From: Caldilineaceae bacterium
GTDB lineage: Bacteria > Chloroflexota > Anaerolineae > Caldilineales > Caldilineaceae
NCBI GenBank assembly: GCA_026645575.1
Contig: JAPKMW010000045.1
Coordinates: forward strand, 1-64,000
Direction: 5' to 3'
Length of the DNA stretch: 64,000 bases
The notes under the pieces were generated by a model, which made no database searches, was not told where the DNA came from, and saw only the letters and a list, made by a program, of their open reading frames with translations. The translations under genes and the position numbers were made by a program. Of this stretch, positions 1-7,806 are shown piece after piece. Within the stretch, counting starts at the first letter, position 1. The number at the start of each line of letters is the position of its first letter.

Positions 1-55
1 TCAATGCGAGTCCGTGACTCGCCCCCGACAGTTGCGAGTCATGGACTCGCATTGA
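1..55. repeat. GTCCGTGAC-core palindrome, copy 1
   Basis: Two arms of 22 bases (1-22 and 34-55) are inverted copies with one mismatch (CGT against CAT in the centre). Each arm also contains its own small palindrome, GAGTC-CGT-GACTC, so the transcript could fold as one long hairpin or as two short ones. It lies just past the stop codon of the molybdenum hydroxylase gene and could act as its terminator or as a mobile palindrome. Related copies lie near 14787, 16840, 29670, 33920 and 62236. Confidence 0.75.
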
Positions 56-86
56 GCAAATCTACAAGTTACTTTGAAATGATGAG

Positions 87-2420
87 TTAGGCATGGGCAG
101 CCGTAGCGGCTTGTACAGTACGCCAAATTTTCTCTGCAGTCAAAGGCATGTCCAAATGATGCACCCCAAGAGGCGACAGCGCATCCACCACCGCATTGAC
201 AATGGTTGGCGTCGAACCGATGGTGGCCGCTTCGCCGATACCCTTGACCCCCAACGGATTAAGGGGCGATGGCGTCTCGGTGCGATTGGTCTCGAAGTGA
301 GGGAAATTGTCGGCGCGTGGCAGGTTGTAATCCATGAGCGACCCGCTTAGCAAGGTGCCGTTCTCGTCGTAGGCGGCGTTTTCCAGCAGCGCTTGACCAA
401 CACCCTGGGCAATGCCGCCATGCACCTGCCCTTCTACCAACATGGGGTTGATGACTTTGCCGCAATCGTCCATTGTGATATAGCGCGTAATAGTCACGGC
501 GCCGGTGGCGCGGTCAACTTCCACCACCGCCAGGTGTGCGCCAAAAGGATAATTTTGATCGGCGGAGGCAAAGTCTTCGCCGGCCTTTAGCTCATTCGCC
601 GCGTCAGCGCCGCCGGCATAAGCCGCCGCGGCCACCTCTTGCCAGCCCACCGAAACGGCCGGCGTCCCAACCACATGGAAGCGGCCATCGGTCAGCGTCA
701 CATCAGCCACCGCCGCTTCGAGTAGATGAGCGGCCACCTGTTTGGCCCGTTCGCGCACCGTCTCCGAATTTTTCCAAACGGCGCTACCCCCCATCGCGGC
801 GCTGCGGCTGCCATAGGTGCCAAAGCCCTTAGGGACAAGGGCAGTGTCGTTGTGGATCACTGTAATATCTTCGGGCGGAATCTGGAGCGAATCGGCAACG
901 ATCTGACTCCAGGCGGTTTTATGGCCTTGGCCGTGGGGCGAGGTGCCGCTCAACACTGTCACTTTGGCCTTTTCATCAACCGTCACCACGGCGGACTCAG
1001 AAGGGTCAAAGCCACAGATTTCCACGTAGGTCGCCAGACCGATGCCCACCAACTTACCAGCCGCACGCTGTTTCGCCTGTTCGGCGCGCAACGCAGCGTA
1101 ATCAGCTTTTGTCAACAGTGCCTCCAGGTTGGTGGCATAGTCACCACTGTCGTAGTTGGCCCCCATGGGCGCCTTGTAGGGGAATTTGTCGGGCGCAATA
1201 AAGTTGCGTCGGCGCACCTCGGCGGGGTCCATGCCCAGTTCATCGGCCAACACATCCATCACCCGCTCGATCAGATACGCCGCTTCTGGGCGACCGGCGC
1301 CGCGGTAGGGTTCGTTGATGCCCCGGTTGGTCATGACCCCAATCGCTTCACAGCGAGCAACCTGAATATCATAAACGCCGGTCATCATCATGGCCGTCAG
1401 CGTGGGGATGGCCGGCATGACCCGGCTGTAGTAGGCGCCGCAGTTGGCAATCACCTTGAGATCAGCGGCTTGCACACGACCTGTGCTATCAGCGGCCAGA
1501 CGAATAATGTTGATCTGGTCGCGGCCGTGGCTGGTGGTGAGGTAATCTTCGCTGCGCGTCGCCACCCATTTCACCGGTCGGCCCAACAGTTTGGCAACAA
1601 AGGGGACGATGGCCTCTTCGGCATAGACATTCGATTTGGCGCCAAAACCACCGCCCACTTCGGGGGCAATCACGCGAATCTTTGCCGCATCAATACCGAG
1701 AACGGGGGCAACTTCGTTTTTGATACCGTGGGGAATCTGCGTCGAAGTCCAAATCGTCAGTTGGTCAGTTGCCGCATCATAATTGGCGACAACCGCGCGT
1801 GGTTCCATTGCGCTAGGAATCAATCGTTGGTTCACCAGTCGTAATTCCACTACTTTGTCCGCCGCAGCAAAGGCGGCATCGACATCGCCATGACTATTTT
1901 GCCAACGAAAGGCTTGATTCGTCCCCCACTCCTCATATAACAGTGGAGCGCCGGCGGCGAGCGCCGCTTCCGGATCGCTAACGCCGGGCAATGGTTCGTA
2001 ATCGACGGCCACGGCGTCGGCGGCATCAGCAGCGATATAACGATTTTCGGCAACAACGATAGCCAGCGGATCCCCAACACAACGCACTTTGGTGGTTGCC
2101 AAAACGGTGCGCGGATTGGCGTGTCCATCAATATATCCAGGACCAGTGACGGGAATCGCCACCGGTAACACATCGGCCATCTGCGGGTTGAGGTCGGCGC
2201 CGGTCAACACGGCCAGCACCCCCGGCATGGCTTTTGCCGCACTGGTGTCAATCGAGCGGACACGGGCATGAGGATAAGGGCTGCGCACAATTGCCAGCGA
2301 GACCATACCCGGCAGTTGCATATCACCGGTGTATTTGCCTTCACCAGTGATCAACGCCGGGTCTTCGCGGCGGCGGATGCGCACGCCCATGAATTGGGGG
2401 ATCGCAGCAGTATTTGCCAT
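87..2420 (-). CDS. Molybdenum hydroxylase large subunit (CoxL form II-like)
   Basis: Predicted 777-residue molybdopterin-binding subunit of the xanthine dehydrogenase/aldehyde oxidase/CO dehydrogenase superfamily. The start at 2420 is preferred because AGGAG sits 7 bases upstream, and a longer frame opening at 2504 would begin inside the -35 box. The N-terminal a/b hammerhead (RREDPALITGEGKYTGD) is followed by the large cofactor-binding domain. The active-site loop reads PYRGAGR, like the AYRGAGR of form II enzymes and unlike the AYxCSFR of true aerobic CO dehydrogenase. The C-terminal KGIGEA segment carries the expected catalytic glutamate. In the family this subunit works with FAD (CoxM) and 2Fe-2S (CoxS) subunits. 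Neither lies on the 5' side; whether they follow on the 3' side is outside the window. The substrate is unknown; an aldehyde or N-heterocycle is more likely than CO. Confidence 0.88.
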   Translation of the reverse strand: MANTAAIPQFMGVRIRRREDPALITGEGKYTGDMQLPGMVSLAIVRSPYPHARVRSIDTSAAKAMPGVLAVLTGADLNPQMADVLPVAIPVTGPGYIDGHANPRTVLATTKVRCVGDPLAIVVAENRYIAADAADAVAVDYEPLPGVSDPEAALAAGAPLLYEEWGTNQAFRWQNSHGDVDAAFAAADKVVELRLVNQRLIPSAMEPRAVVANYDAATDQLTIWTSTQIPHGIKNEVAPVLGIDAAKIRVIAPEVGGGFGAKSNVYAEEAIVPFVAKLLGRPVKWVATRSEDYLTTSHGRDQINIIRLAADSTGRVQAADLKVIANCGAYYSRVMPAIPTLTAMMMTGVYDIQVARCEAIGVMTNRGINEPYRGAGRPEAAYLIERVMDVLADELGMDPAEVRRRNFIAPDKFPYKAPMGANYDSGDYATNLEALLTKADYAALRAEQAKQRAAGKLVGIGLATYVEICGFDPSESAVVTVDEKAKVTVLSGTSPHGQGHKTAWSQIVADSLQIPPEDITVIHNDTALVPKGFGTYGSRSAAMGGSAVWKNSETVRERAKQVAAHLLEAAVADVTLTDGRFHVVGTPAVSVGWQEVAAAAYAGGADAANELKAGEDFASADQNYPFGAHLAVVEVDRATGAVTITRYITMDDCGKVINPMLVEGQVHGGIAQGVGQALLENAAYDENGTLLSGSLMDYNLPRADNFPHFETNRTETPSPLNPLGVKGIGEAATIGSTPTIVNAVVDALSPLGVHHLDMPLTAEKIWRTVQAATAAHA

Positions 2421-2475
2421 GACTCTTCTCCTGTGTTGCTGTGGAATGGATTGGCTTGGTGTCGTGATAAACGCT

Positions 2476-2504
2476 ATTTTAGCATCGGTTGGGTTGTTAT
2501 GCAA
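2476..2504 (-). promoter_or_regulatory. Sigma70-type promoter for the molybdenum hydroxylase gene
   Basis: On the minus strand TTGCAT (2504-2499), a 17-base spacer and TAAAAT (2481-2476) form a good promoter. It predicts a start near 2469 and a leader of about 50 bases before the AGGAG and the ATG at 2420. Confidence 0.5.
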
Positions 2505-2526
2505 TGCGGTGATAGGCTGTGCGGTA

Positions 2527-2622
2527 GAGATTGGGAGATTGGGAGATTGAGAGATTGGGAGATTGGGAGATTGAGAGATTGGGAGATTGAGAGATTGGGA
2601 GATTGAGAGATTGGGAGATTGG
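2527..2622. repeat. 12-copy 8-base microsatellite GAGATTGR
   Basis: Twelve uninterrupted copies of GAGATTGG or GAGATTGA fill the spacer between the flavoenzyme gene and the molybdenum hydroxylase promoter. The array is not in a reading frame of either gene. Slipped-strand changes in copy number are likely and would alter only the spacing upstream of the promoter. Confidence 0.9.
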
Positions 2623-2682
2623 AATGGGTAATCTCTCTCAATCTCTTTATCTCCTTTGATAACAGTGGTTTACTTACCACCC

Positions 2683-3948
2683 TCAGGCGCCGCTAAACAG
2701 GTACTTCTCCACAAAAGCATTGCGGAATTTGCCCTGTGGATCGTAGTCGCGCGCCAGCGCTTGGAAGTCAGCCAGCCGTGGGTAGCGGGCTTGGACTTGG
2801 GCGGGCGTTAAGTTGAACAGCTTACCCCAGTGGGGTCGCGGTTGGAAGGGGGCTAATGCGGCTTCAAGCGTGGGGAGGAATTGTTGCACCGCTGCGGCCT
2901 TCTTCTGCCAATTAAAGTGAATGCCGACAATATCGTGACCATAGGCCGTACTCAACCAAAGCTGGTCGGCGGCGACGGTGCGCACTTCGGTAACACCAAT
3001 GATCGGCGCCAGTTGCGCCCGCAACTGCGCCACAGCCTGCATGGCAGCGACGGCGTGATGCCGGGCGACAAAGTATTCACTCTGTAACTCGTTACCTTCC
3101 CGTTCGGCATCTTTGAAAACAAAGTGAGGCAACCGTTCGTGCCAGGGACCGGAAACGCCTAACGGGTTGGTGTAGCGATCCGAGGCCGGGTCAACGGGCC
3201 GTTCGCTGGGGGTTAGCATGGCGCCAAAGAAGGTCGCTGGAACAACCGGCGGACGTCCATCACTCACCACTTGTTTAACCCAAACGGTATTGAACCAATC
3301 CTGCTGCCAATCGGTGAAGAGGCAGACACTATACGCCGCGGACGTGATGGCGTCAAAGTTAGCATACAACTCGGCCAGCGGCAGCTTGGCATAAATATCT
3401 TGATGGATAGCAAAGGCCGGCAACAGGTCGAGGGTCACTTTGGTGACAACCCCCAGCGCTCCCAGAGTGACAACGGCGCCGTTATAGGTGTCGCCATCTT
3501 TCTCACGCGAGAGCGTTACCAAGTCGCCGTCGGCTGTTACCATTTCCAGACCAGAAATGGGCGTCGCCAAGTTGCCGTGCCTGTCGCCGGAGCCGTGGGT
3601 GGCCGTCATCGCCGCGCCGATCACGGTGATGTGATCGAGAGAAGCCATATTGGGCAGGCCATAGCCGGCCTGGTGCAACTGGGGACAAAGTTCGCGATAG
3701 GTAATGTTGGCGTTAACAGTGGCCGTGCGCCGTGCGTGGTCAAACACGACCGTTTTGTCCAGATTGGCCAGCGAAAGAATCGTACCGGTTGAATCGGTCA
3801 CTGGCGTAAACGAGTGGCGTCCGCCGATGACGCGCACCTTGTCGACGGCGCGCACAAGGGATCGCAGTTCGTCGATGGTTGCAGGGGAGTGGTAATGGGC
3901 CGCGCCGTAGGACACATTGCCGGCCCAGTTCTGGCGATGGGTGGTCAC
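2683..3948 (-). CDS. FAD-linked alditol/xylitol oxidase-like protein
   Basis: A 421-residue VAO-fold oxidoreductase resembling AldO/xylitol oxidase and the D-arabinono-lactone oxidase family; these oxidise sugar alcohols with O2, forming H2O2. The N-terminal FAD-binding domain (about 15-190) contains RVIGGRHSFTPV. His45 aligns with the histidine that covalently holds FAD in AldO. A second flavin-contact block, GSGDRHGN, and the C-terminal HWGKLFNLTP...FRNAF segment of the ALO domain are present. It starts with GTG at 3948, with GAGGA a few bases upstream. It is co-directional with the molybdenum hydroxylase gene 3' of it, but the spacer holds a microsatellite and a separate promoter, so they may be expressed apart. 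The exact polyol is not evident. Confidence 0.85.
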   Translation of the reverse strand: MTTHRQNWAGNVSYGAAHYHSPATIDELRSLVRAVDKVRVIGGRHSFTPVTDSTGTILSLANLDKTVVFDHARRTATVNANITYRELCPQLHQAGYGLPNMASLDHITVIGAAMTATHGSGDRHGNLATPISGLEMVTADGDLVTLSREKDGDTYNGAVVTLGALGVVTKVTLDLLPAFAIHQDIYAKLPLAELYANFDAITSAAYSVCLFTDWQQDWFNTVWVKQVVSDGRPPVVPATFFGAMLTPSERPVDPASDRYTNPLGVSGPWHERLPHFVFKDAEREGNELQSEYFVARHHAVAAMQAVAQLRAQLAPIIGVTEVRTVAADQLWLSTAYGHDIVGIHFNWQKKAAAVQQFLPTLEAALAPFQPRPHWGKLFNLTPAQVQARYPRLADFQALARDYDPQGKFRNAFVEKYLFSGA

Positions 3949-3997
3949 AGGTTGATTCCTCTAGGTTTGACGTAAAAAGAAGAGCATTGTGCAGGTA

Positions 3998-4027
3998 AGC
4001 ATACTCCGTTTTTGGGAATTTTGCCAA
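3998..4027 (-). promoter_or_regulatory. Possible promoter for the alditol oxidase-like gene
   Basis: On the minus strand TTGGCA (4027-4022), an 18-base spacer and TATGCT (4003-3998) fit a sigma70-type promoter about 50 bases upstream of the GTG start. Confidence 0.35.
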
Positions 4028-4096
4028 GTTGCTTCCCTTTTTGATTTTCTGTTATCATCTCTGGTAAACATTGGCTTAACCGGAACACAGGGGCTT

Positions 4097-4170
4097 GTCA
4101 ACCATCTTCCGGGAAGGTTTGACCAGTCGATCCTGTCGACTGAACCGACCTTCCCGGAAGATTTGTTGAC
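4097..4170. repeat. Compound palindrome of about 74 bases
   Basis: Outer arms 4097-4118 and 4148-4170 match almost fully; 15 bases (4104-4118 and 4148-4162, ATCTTCCGGGAAGGT and its complement) are perfect. Inside lies a second hairpin, CAGTCGA (4124-4130) with TCGACTG (4136-4142), separated from the outer stem by an unpaired internal loop. It occupies the divergent spacer between the flavoenzyme gene and the antitoxin gene. It could be a cruciform regulatory site or the remains of a palindromic mobile element. Confidence 0.7.
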
Positions 4171-4225
4171 CACCCCCTTGAATTCCCAAAGACCCTAAAA
4201 ATTTAGACGTTCAGGAGTAAGAAAG

Positions 4226-4423
4226 ATGACCCTCAACAAAAAAGATGCTACGGTAATACCAGCGATGCGCAAGCACGTTGGGCACGAAGAGCAGCGCGCC
4301 CAGGAAATCGCGGCACTGGTAGATGCGATTATGGAGATTGGTCGGCATTTTGCGACGTTGCCTGTGTTTGATCAACGCTCGCTCGAAGAGATGCTCTATG
4401 ATGAAAATGGGTTACCCGCCTGA
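4226..4423 (+). CDS. VapB-type antitoxin, orphan
   Basis: A 65-residue protein with AGGAG 8 bases upstream. Its C-terminal segment LPVFDQRSLEEMLYDENGLP resembles the toxin-binding tail of PSK_trans_fac/Rv0623-type VapB antitoxins, where ...LPVxDxRSxxEILGYDExGLP is typical. In such pairs VapC, a PIN-domain RNase, starts within a few bases of the vapB stop. Here no PIN gene follows. The sequence after the stop could read IVTHSA, close to the IVDTSA that opens many VapC proteins, but it runs into stops. The N-terminal DNA-binding half (TLNKKDATVIPAM...) is degenerate compared with the family. Probably a relic or a solitary antitoxin. Confidence 0.6.
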   Translation: MTLNKKDATVIPAMRKHVGHEEQRAQEIAALVDAIMEIGRHFATLPVFDQRSLEEMLYDENGLPA

Positions 4424-4506
4424 TTGTTACTCATTCAGCAAAACAAACCTATTGCGTTTATTTCGTTTGTCTGCTATCATTGCTGATGATACAGAAAGGA
4501 GGAACG

Positions 4507-4974
4507 ATGAACGCACTACATCAATCACGATATACACTGGTTACACCCACAGAAAACGAAGCCGTCCTTGCTCAAGAATCCAGCCGCCGTCTTGCTATGT
4601 TGTTAGGGGAGAAACCCGAAGTCAATGTCCATATTGTCAACGGGAGTGAGCGCGAGGACGTGGTAACGGTGCCAGGATCGGCCATGCGGTTGCTGGTGCA
4701 GATTCTGGCTGAAATGGCAGAAGGCAATGCTGTCACCTTGACGCCGATTCACGCCGAACTGAGTACGCAGCAAGCGGCGGATCTGCTCAATGTTTCGCGG
4801 CCTTATTTGGTGCAGTTGCTCGATAAGGGTGAGATTCCCAGCCGCAAGGTAGGGACGCATCGGCGCGTCTTATTGGAGGATGTGGTATGTTTTAAGAACG
4901 ATCTTAAAGCAAAACGGCGCAAGGTACTCGCAGAATTAACAGCACAAGCACAAGAATTAGATATGGGATATTGA
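4507..4974 (+). CDS. Excisionase-type HTH antitoxin-like protein
   Basis: A 155-residue protein; the start at 4507 is fixed by a strong AAAGGAGG at 4495-4502. The C-terminal half holds a MerR/excisionase helix-turn-helix: LSTQQAADLLNVSRPYLVQL followed by a wing (GEIPSRKVGTHRRVLLEDV). Proteins of this size and plan commonly act as antitoxin and autorepressor next to a PIN-domain toxin. The N-terminal half is probably the dimer or toxin-contact region, ending in a Val/Leu-rich segment near 60-80. A small overlapping frame that starts on its stop codon (ATG at 4974 within TGATG) shows the coupled layout of a toxin gene, but that frame is only 18 codons long. Function as an antitoxin is inferred. 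Confidence 0.7.
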   Translation: MNALHQSRYTLVTPTENEAVLAQESSRRLAMLLGEKPEVNVHIVNGSEREDVVTVPGSAMRLLVQILAEMAEGNAVTLTPIHAELSTQQAADLLNVSRPYLVQLLDKGEIPSRKVGTHRRVLLEDVVCFKNDLKAKRRKVLAELTAQAQELDMGY

Positions 4975-5030
4975 TGATGGCGACCTTGACCGCTTTTCTC
5001 GATACTGTCTTCACAGGTCTTGTCAAATAG
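4974..5030 (+). pseudogene. Truncated toxin-like stub (possible PIN-domain remnant)
   Basis: The frame opens with ATG overlapping the previous stop by one base and reads MMATLTAFLDTVFTGLVK before TAG. The beginning TAFLDT is what PIN-domain toxins often show (xxFLDTNVL, with the first catalytic Asp). The rest of a PIN protein, normally about 180 residues, is missing. This fits a toxin gene cut down by deletion, leaving the antitoxin behind. So short a match could be chance. Confidence 0.35.
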
Positions 5031-5047
5031 TTTCAGATAAAATTCAC

Positions 5048-5503
5048 ATGAGCCATACAGAAATTCTTGAGACAATTGATGACTTCCTCAACTTGCTTCA
5101 AAGCCCAAGCAAAGATGAAGCGAAAAACCTTTCTTCTCTTGAATTTATACTAGATCGTCTGGCCTATGTACGTCATTTTGCTGGGGATGAGTTTGCCGAG
5201 GGCTATCCTGATCCCCCAACACAAGATTACGCTCGTTTTCGGCGATTAGCAGCAACACAATTCCCCCAGCTTGGGTTCTACAATCTCCCTGTTCCAGTAA
5301 CAGAAGAAGTCAAACCCACAATAAGTGATGTTAGCGATGTGTTAGATGATTTGGCAGATATAGCCTGTGACTTAGCGAAAGTACGATGGTGCTGGGATCA
5401 TACCTGTATAGAAGATGCCCTTTGGCATTTTCGCTTTGGTTATGAAGCTCACTGGGGGCGACACCTACGCAATTTGCAATGGTACCTTGAAGCAGTAAAA
5501 TAA
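5048..5503 (+). CDS. DUF5063 domain protein
   Basis: A 151-residue soluble acidic protein. The C-terminal part, DDLADIACDLAKVRWCWD...ALWHFRFGYEAHWGRHLRNLQWYL, has the conserved DUF5063 pattern (DLADIYRDLKxGL...EALWxWRFSFExHWGxHAxxAL). The function of this domain is unknown to me; family members often sit alone or near small regulatory genes. No Shine-Dalgarno is visible, but TAAAAT lies 5 bases before the ATG, so a leaderless message is possible. It is convergent with the ABC transporter operon, with a gap of only 21 bases and no clear terminator. GC is lower here than in the neighbours, and together with the broken toxin-antitoxin genes just upstream this suggests an acquired island. Confidence 0.7.
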   Translation: MSHTEILETIDDFLNLLQSPSKDEAKNLSSLEFILDRLAYVRHFAGDEFAEGYPDPPTQDYARFRRLAATQFPQLGFYNLPVPVTEEVKPTISDVSDVLDDLADIACDLAKVRWCWDHTCIEDALWHFRFGYEAHWGRHLRNLQWYLEAVK

Positions 5504-5524
5504 GCGCTCATTTGCACCAACGAG

Positions 5525-6547
5525 CTATACAGCCATTGCCTCCGCCATGACTTGACCTTCTACTGACTTCGCATCCTTATAGAGATAACAAGCCACGGCC
5601 CGATCCTCATTCGTCCGGTATAAGGGCGGGAGGGTCTCATGACATTCCTTCATAGCAAAGGGGCAGCGGTTGGCAAATTTGCAACCATGCAGCGCCTTGG
5701 CCGGCGCGGCAGTGGCGGCGGCTTTGCGCTCCAGATCGGCCTCACCGCCCCACTTGTGATCGGGGTCGGGCAGGGGGATGGAGCTGACCAGCAGCCGCGT
5801 ATAAGGGTGTTGCGGGTTTTTGATCACCTGCTCAACGCTACCCATTTCGGCCACAGAACCACGGTAGAGAATGTAAATGTTGTCGCTGATCTGGTACGCC
5901 GTAGTCAAGTCGTGGGTAATGTAAAGCAGCGAGATGCCCAGTTCGCGCTTGAGCTTCATCAAGCTTTCCAAAATCGTCGCCCGCAACGAAGCATCGACCA
6001 TAGAGACCGGCTCGTCGGCTAGGATAATCTTGGGATTGAGCAGCAGCGCCCGCGCCACCATGATACGCTGCCGTTGCCCGCCACTCAATTGGTGCGGATA
6101 GCGCCCTAGTGTATCTTCGGGACGGAGGCCGGCTAACTGTAAACTCTGTTCGATCAGTTGTTGCGCCGCAGCCCGGCCGGAAGCCAGCTTAAACTTGCGG
6201 ATCGGCGTGGTCAGCACCTGATCGACCCGATAAAACGGATTGTAGACCTCAAAGGGGTCTTGAAAGATCGCCTGCACCTCGCGCCGGAAATTTTTGCGGT
6301 CGGCCTGAGTCACCTTGGTCAGTTCCTGACCACGAAAGCGGATCATACCTTCCGTCGGCTGGGTCATGCCCAAGAGGAGACGCGCCAGGGTGGTCTTCCC
6401 GCTACCGCTCTCGCCGGCAATGGCGGTGATCGTGGGCCGCTTTTCGTTGATAATCAAGGAGACGCCATCGACAGCGACCGTGCGTCGCCCGCCAAAGAGG
6501 CTCTCGCCAAAGACCTTCGTCACATTCAATGCTTCCAAAAGCTGCAT
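5525..6547 (-). CDS. Oligopeptide/dipeptide-type ABC transporter ATPase, OppF/DppF family
   Basis: A 340-residue cytoplasmic ATPase, the last gene of the transporter operon. Walker A GESGSGKTT (45-53), Q-loop at IFQDPFEVYNP, signature LSGGQRQR and Walker B IILADEP are all intact. The C-terminal oligo-HPY region carries the cysteine pattern C-x6-C...C-x(n)-C (CKFANRCPFAMKECHE...AVACYLY) that in this family can bind an iron-sulfur cluster. It pairs with the OppD-like ATPase encoded upstream to drive import. The substrate class cannot be read from the ATPase; members of this family import peptides, nickel or oligosaccharides. Confidence 0.93.
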   Translation of the reverse strand: MQLLEALNVTKVFGESLFGGRRTVAVDGVSLIINEKRPTITAIAGESGSGKTTLARLLLGMTQPTEGMIRFRGQELTKVTQADRKNFRREVQAIFQDPFEVYNPFYRVDQVLTTPIRKFKLASGRAAAQQLIEQSLQLAGLRPEDTLGRYPHQLSGGQRQRIMVARALLLNPKIILADEPVSMVDASLRATILESLMKLKRELGISLLYITHDLTTAYQISDNIYILYRGSVAEMGSVEQVIKNPQHPYTRLLVSSIPLPDPDHKWGGEADLERKAAATAAPAKALHGCKFANRCPFAMKECHETLPPLYRTNEDRAVACYLYKDAKSVEGQVMAEAMAV

Positions 6548-6677
6548 TCTACCAGACTCCCGTCATATTACGCAGAGATTCGCAAAGGCATCACAGAGAT
6601 CCACAGAGCGATCAAAGAGAAGTTCTCTCTGTGAATTCTGTGATACCTCTGTATAACGCTGTGTCCTGAATCTCTTA
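6548..6677. other. Spacer with imperfect inverted repeats between the two ATPase genes
   Basis: 130 bases built from variants of CACAGAG and TCTCTGTG, forming imperfect inverted repeats (for example ATCACAGAGAT near 6589 against TCTCTGTGAATTCTGTGAT near 6625). The paired segments could form a hairpin in the polycistronic message and tune expression of the downstream ATPase. Confidence 0.45.
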
Positions 6678-7682
6678 TCATTCATACAAATGGCAAGCGA
6701 CCCAGCGCTCTGGCTTGATTTCGACCAGCGGTGGGACTTTAGCGGCACAGTGCGCCAGCACCTTGGGGCAGCGGGGGTGGAACATGCAGCCAGAAGGTGG
6801 GTTGAGCAATGAGGGCGTCAACCCCGGAATGCCCTTGAACATCTCTTTCGATTGGAGCGTGGGCAAGCTGCCGATGAGCAACTGGGTGTAGGGGTGGAGC
6901 GGATCTTTGAAAATATCGCGCACTGGCCCCACCTCGACCAGTTTGCCGCCATACATGACACCGATGCGGTTGACAAATTGCGCCATCAAGCCCATGTCGT
7001 GGCCGACCAGAATAACGGCGGCGCCGATCTCTTTCTGCACCCGCCCCAGCGTCTCCATTACCTGGCGCTGCACCACTACATCGAGCGCGCTGGTCGGCTC
7101 ATCGGCAATAATCACCTTAGGACTCAGCAAGATCCCCATGGCGATGCAGACGCGCTGTTTCATGCCGCCGCTCAACTCGTGGGGATAGGCATGGATGACA
7201 TCGGTGCGCAGATCAACCGATTCGAGGGCATTCTGGATACTTGTCTCGATGGTGCTCCGGGAATCAGTAAAGCGATGGGCGCGGATCGTGTCGCGCAGTT
7301 GTTCGCCAATCTTCATCATCGGGTTGAGCGAGTTCATGGCGCCTTGTGGAATCAGGGCAATGTCGGCAAAGCGGGTGCGGCGCATCTCTTCTTCGGTAAG
7401 GCCGAGCAACTCCTTGCCATCCAACCAGACTTCACCCCCATCAATCATGGCCGGCGCTTGCAACAGGCGCATCAGACTCAGGGCGGTGGTCGATTTGCCG
7501 GAACCGGATTCACCCACTAGCCCTAGCCGCTCGCCCCGGCGCAGAAAAAAGCTGACGCCATTAACGGCCTGCACCGGGCCACGCGGCGTGTGATAGTTGA
7601 CGCGTAAGTTTTTTACTTCGAGGATACGGTCAGTGGCGCTTGATTGTGCTACAGTACGCACGTTATGCGTTTCCGTTACCAT
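6678..7682 (-). CDS. Oligopeptide/dipeptide-type ABC transporter ATPase, OppD/DppD family
   Basis: A 334-residue ATPase. Walker A GESGSGKST (57-65), Q-loop LIPQGAMNSLNPM, signature ELSGGMKQR and Walker B VIIADEPTSALD are intact. The C-terminal oligo-HPY domain has GCMFHPRCPKVLAHCAAKVPPLV...VACHLY, again with the cysteine set linked to a possible Fe-S cluster. The first 18 residues are a low-conservation extension, so translation could begin a little later. It follows the second permease gene after a palindromic spacer and precedes the OppF-like gene. Heterodimer formation with that protein is inferred from family precedent. Confidence 0.93.
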   Translation of the reverse strand: MVTETHNVRTVAQSSATDRILEVKNLRVNYHTPRGPVQAVNGVSFFLRRGERLGLVGESGSGKSTTALSLMRLLQAPAMIDGGEVWLDGKELLGLTEEEMRRTRFADIALIPQGAMNSLNPMMKIGEQLRDTIRAHRFTDSRSTIETSIQNALESVDLRTDVIHAYPHELSGGMKQRVCIAMGILLSPKVIIADEPTSALDVVVQRQVMETLGRVQKEIGAAVILVGHDMGLMAQFVNRIGVMYGGKLVEVGPVRDIFKDPLHPYTQLLIGSLPTLQSKEMFKGIPGLTPSLLNPPSGCMFHPRCPKVLAHCAAKVPPLVEIKPERWVACHLYE

Positions 7683-7718
7683 TGGTTTCTCATCTATTTC
7701 GTAAACTAGAGGCTAAGA

Positions 7719-7798
7719 TTCGTCCCACAGGGACGGATGAATTTAGAGGAATAGATCATCTAATTCTCGCCCTAAATTCATCCGTCCCTATGGGACAG
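7719..7798. repeat. Inverted repeat of the GTCCCNNAGGGAC family
   Basis: Arms 7722-7749 and 7771-7796 pair over about 26 bases with small gaps. Each arm contains a short palindrome, GTCCC(AC or AT)AGGGAC, and the segment GATGAATTTAG. The same composite element recurs at 26142-26213. It lies between the second permease gene and the first ATPase gene of the transporter and may attenuate transcription inside the operon. Confidence 0.7.
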
Positions 7799-7806
7799 GT
7801 TTTCAT

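Noticed and set aside
726..1844. Open frame of 372 codons on the plus strand
   Set aside because: Antisense to the molybdenum hydroxylase gene; His/Asn-rich translation typical of an antisense frame.
2527..2622. Possible CRISPR array
   Set aside because: Units are 8 bases long with no spacers between them; it is a simple tandem repeat and no cas genes are present.
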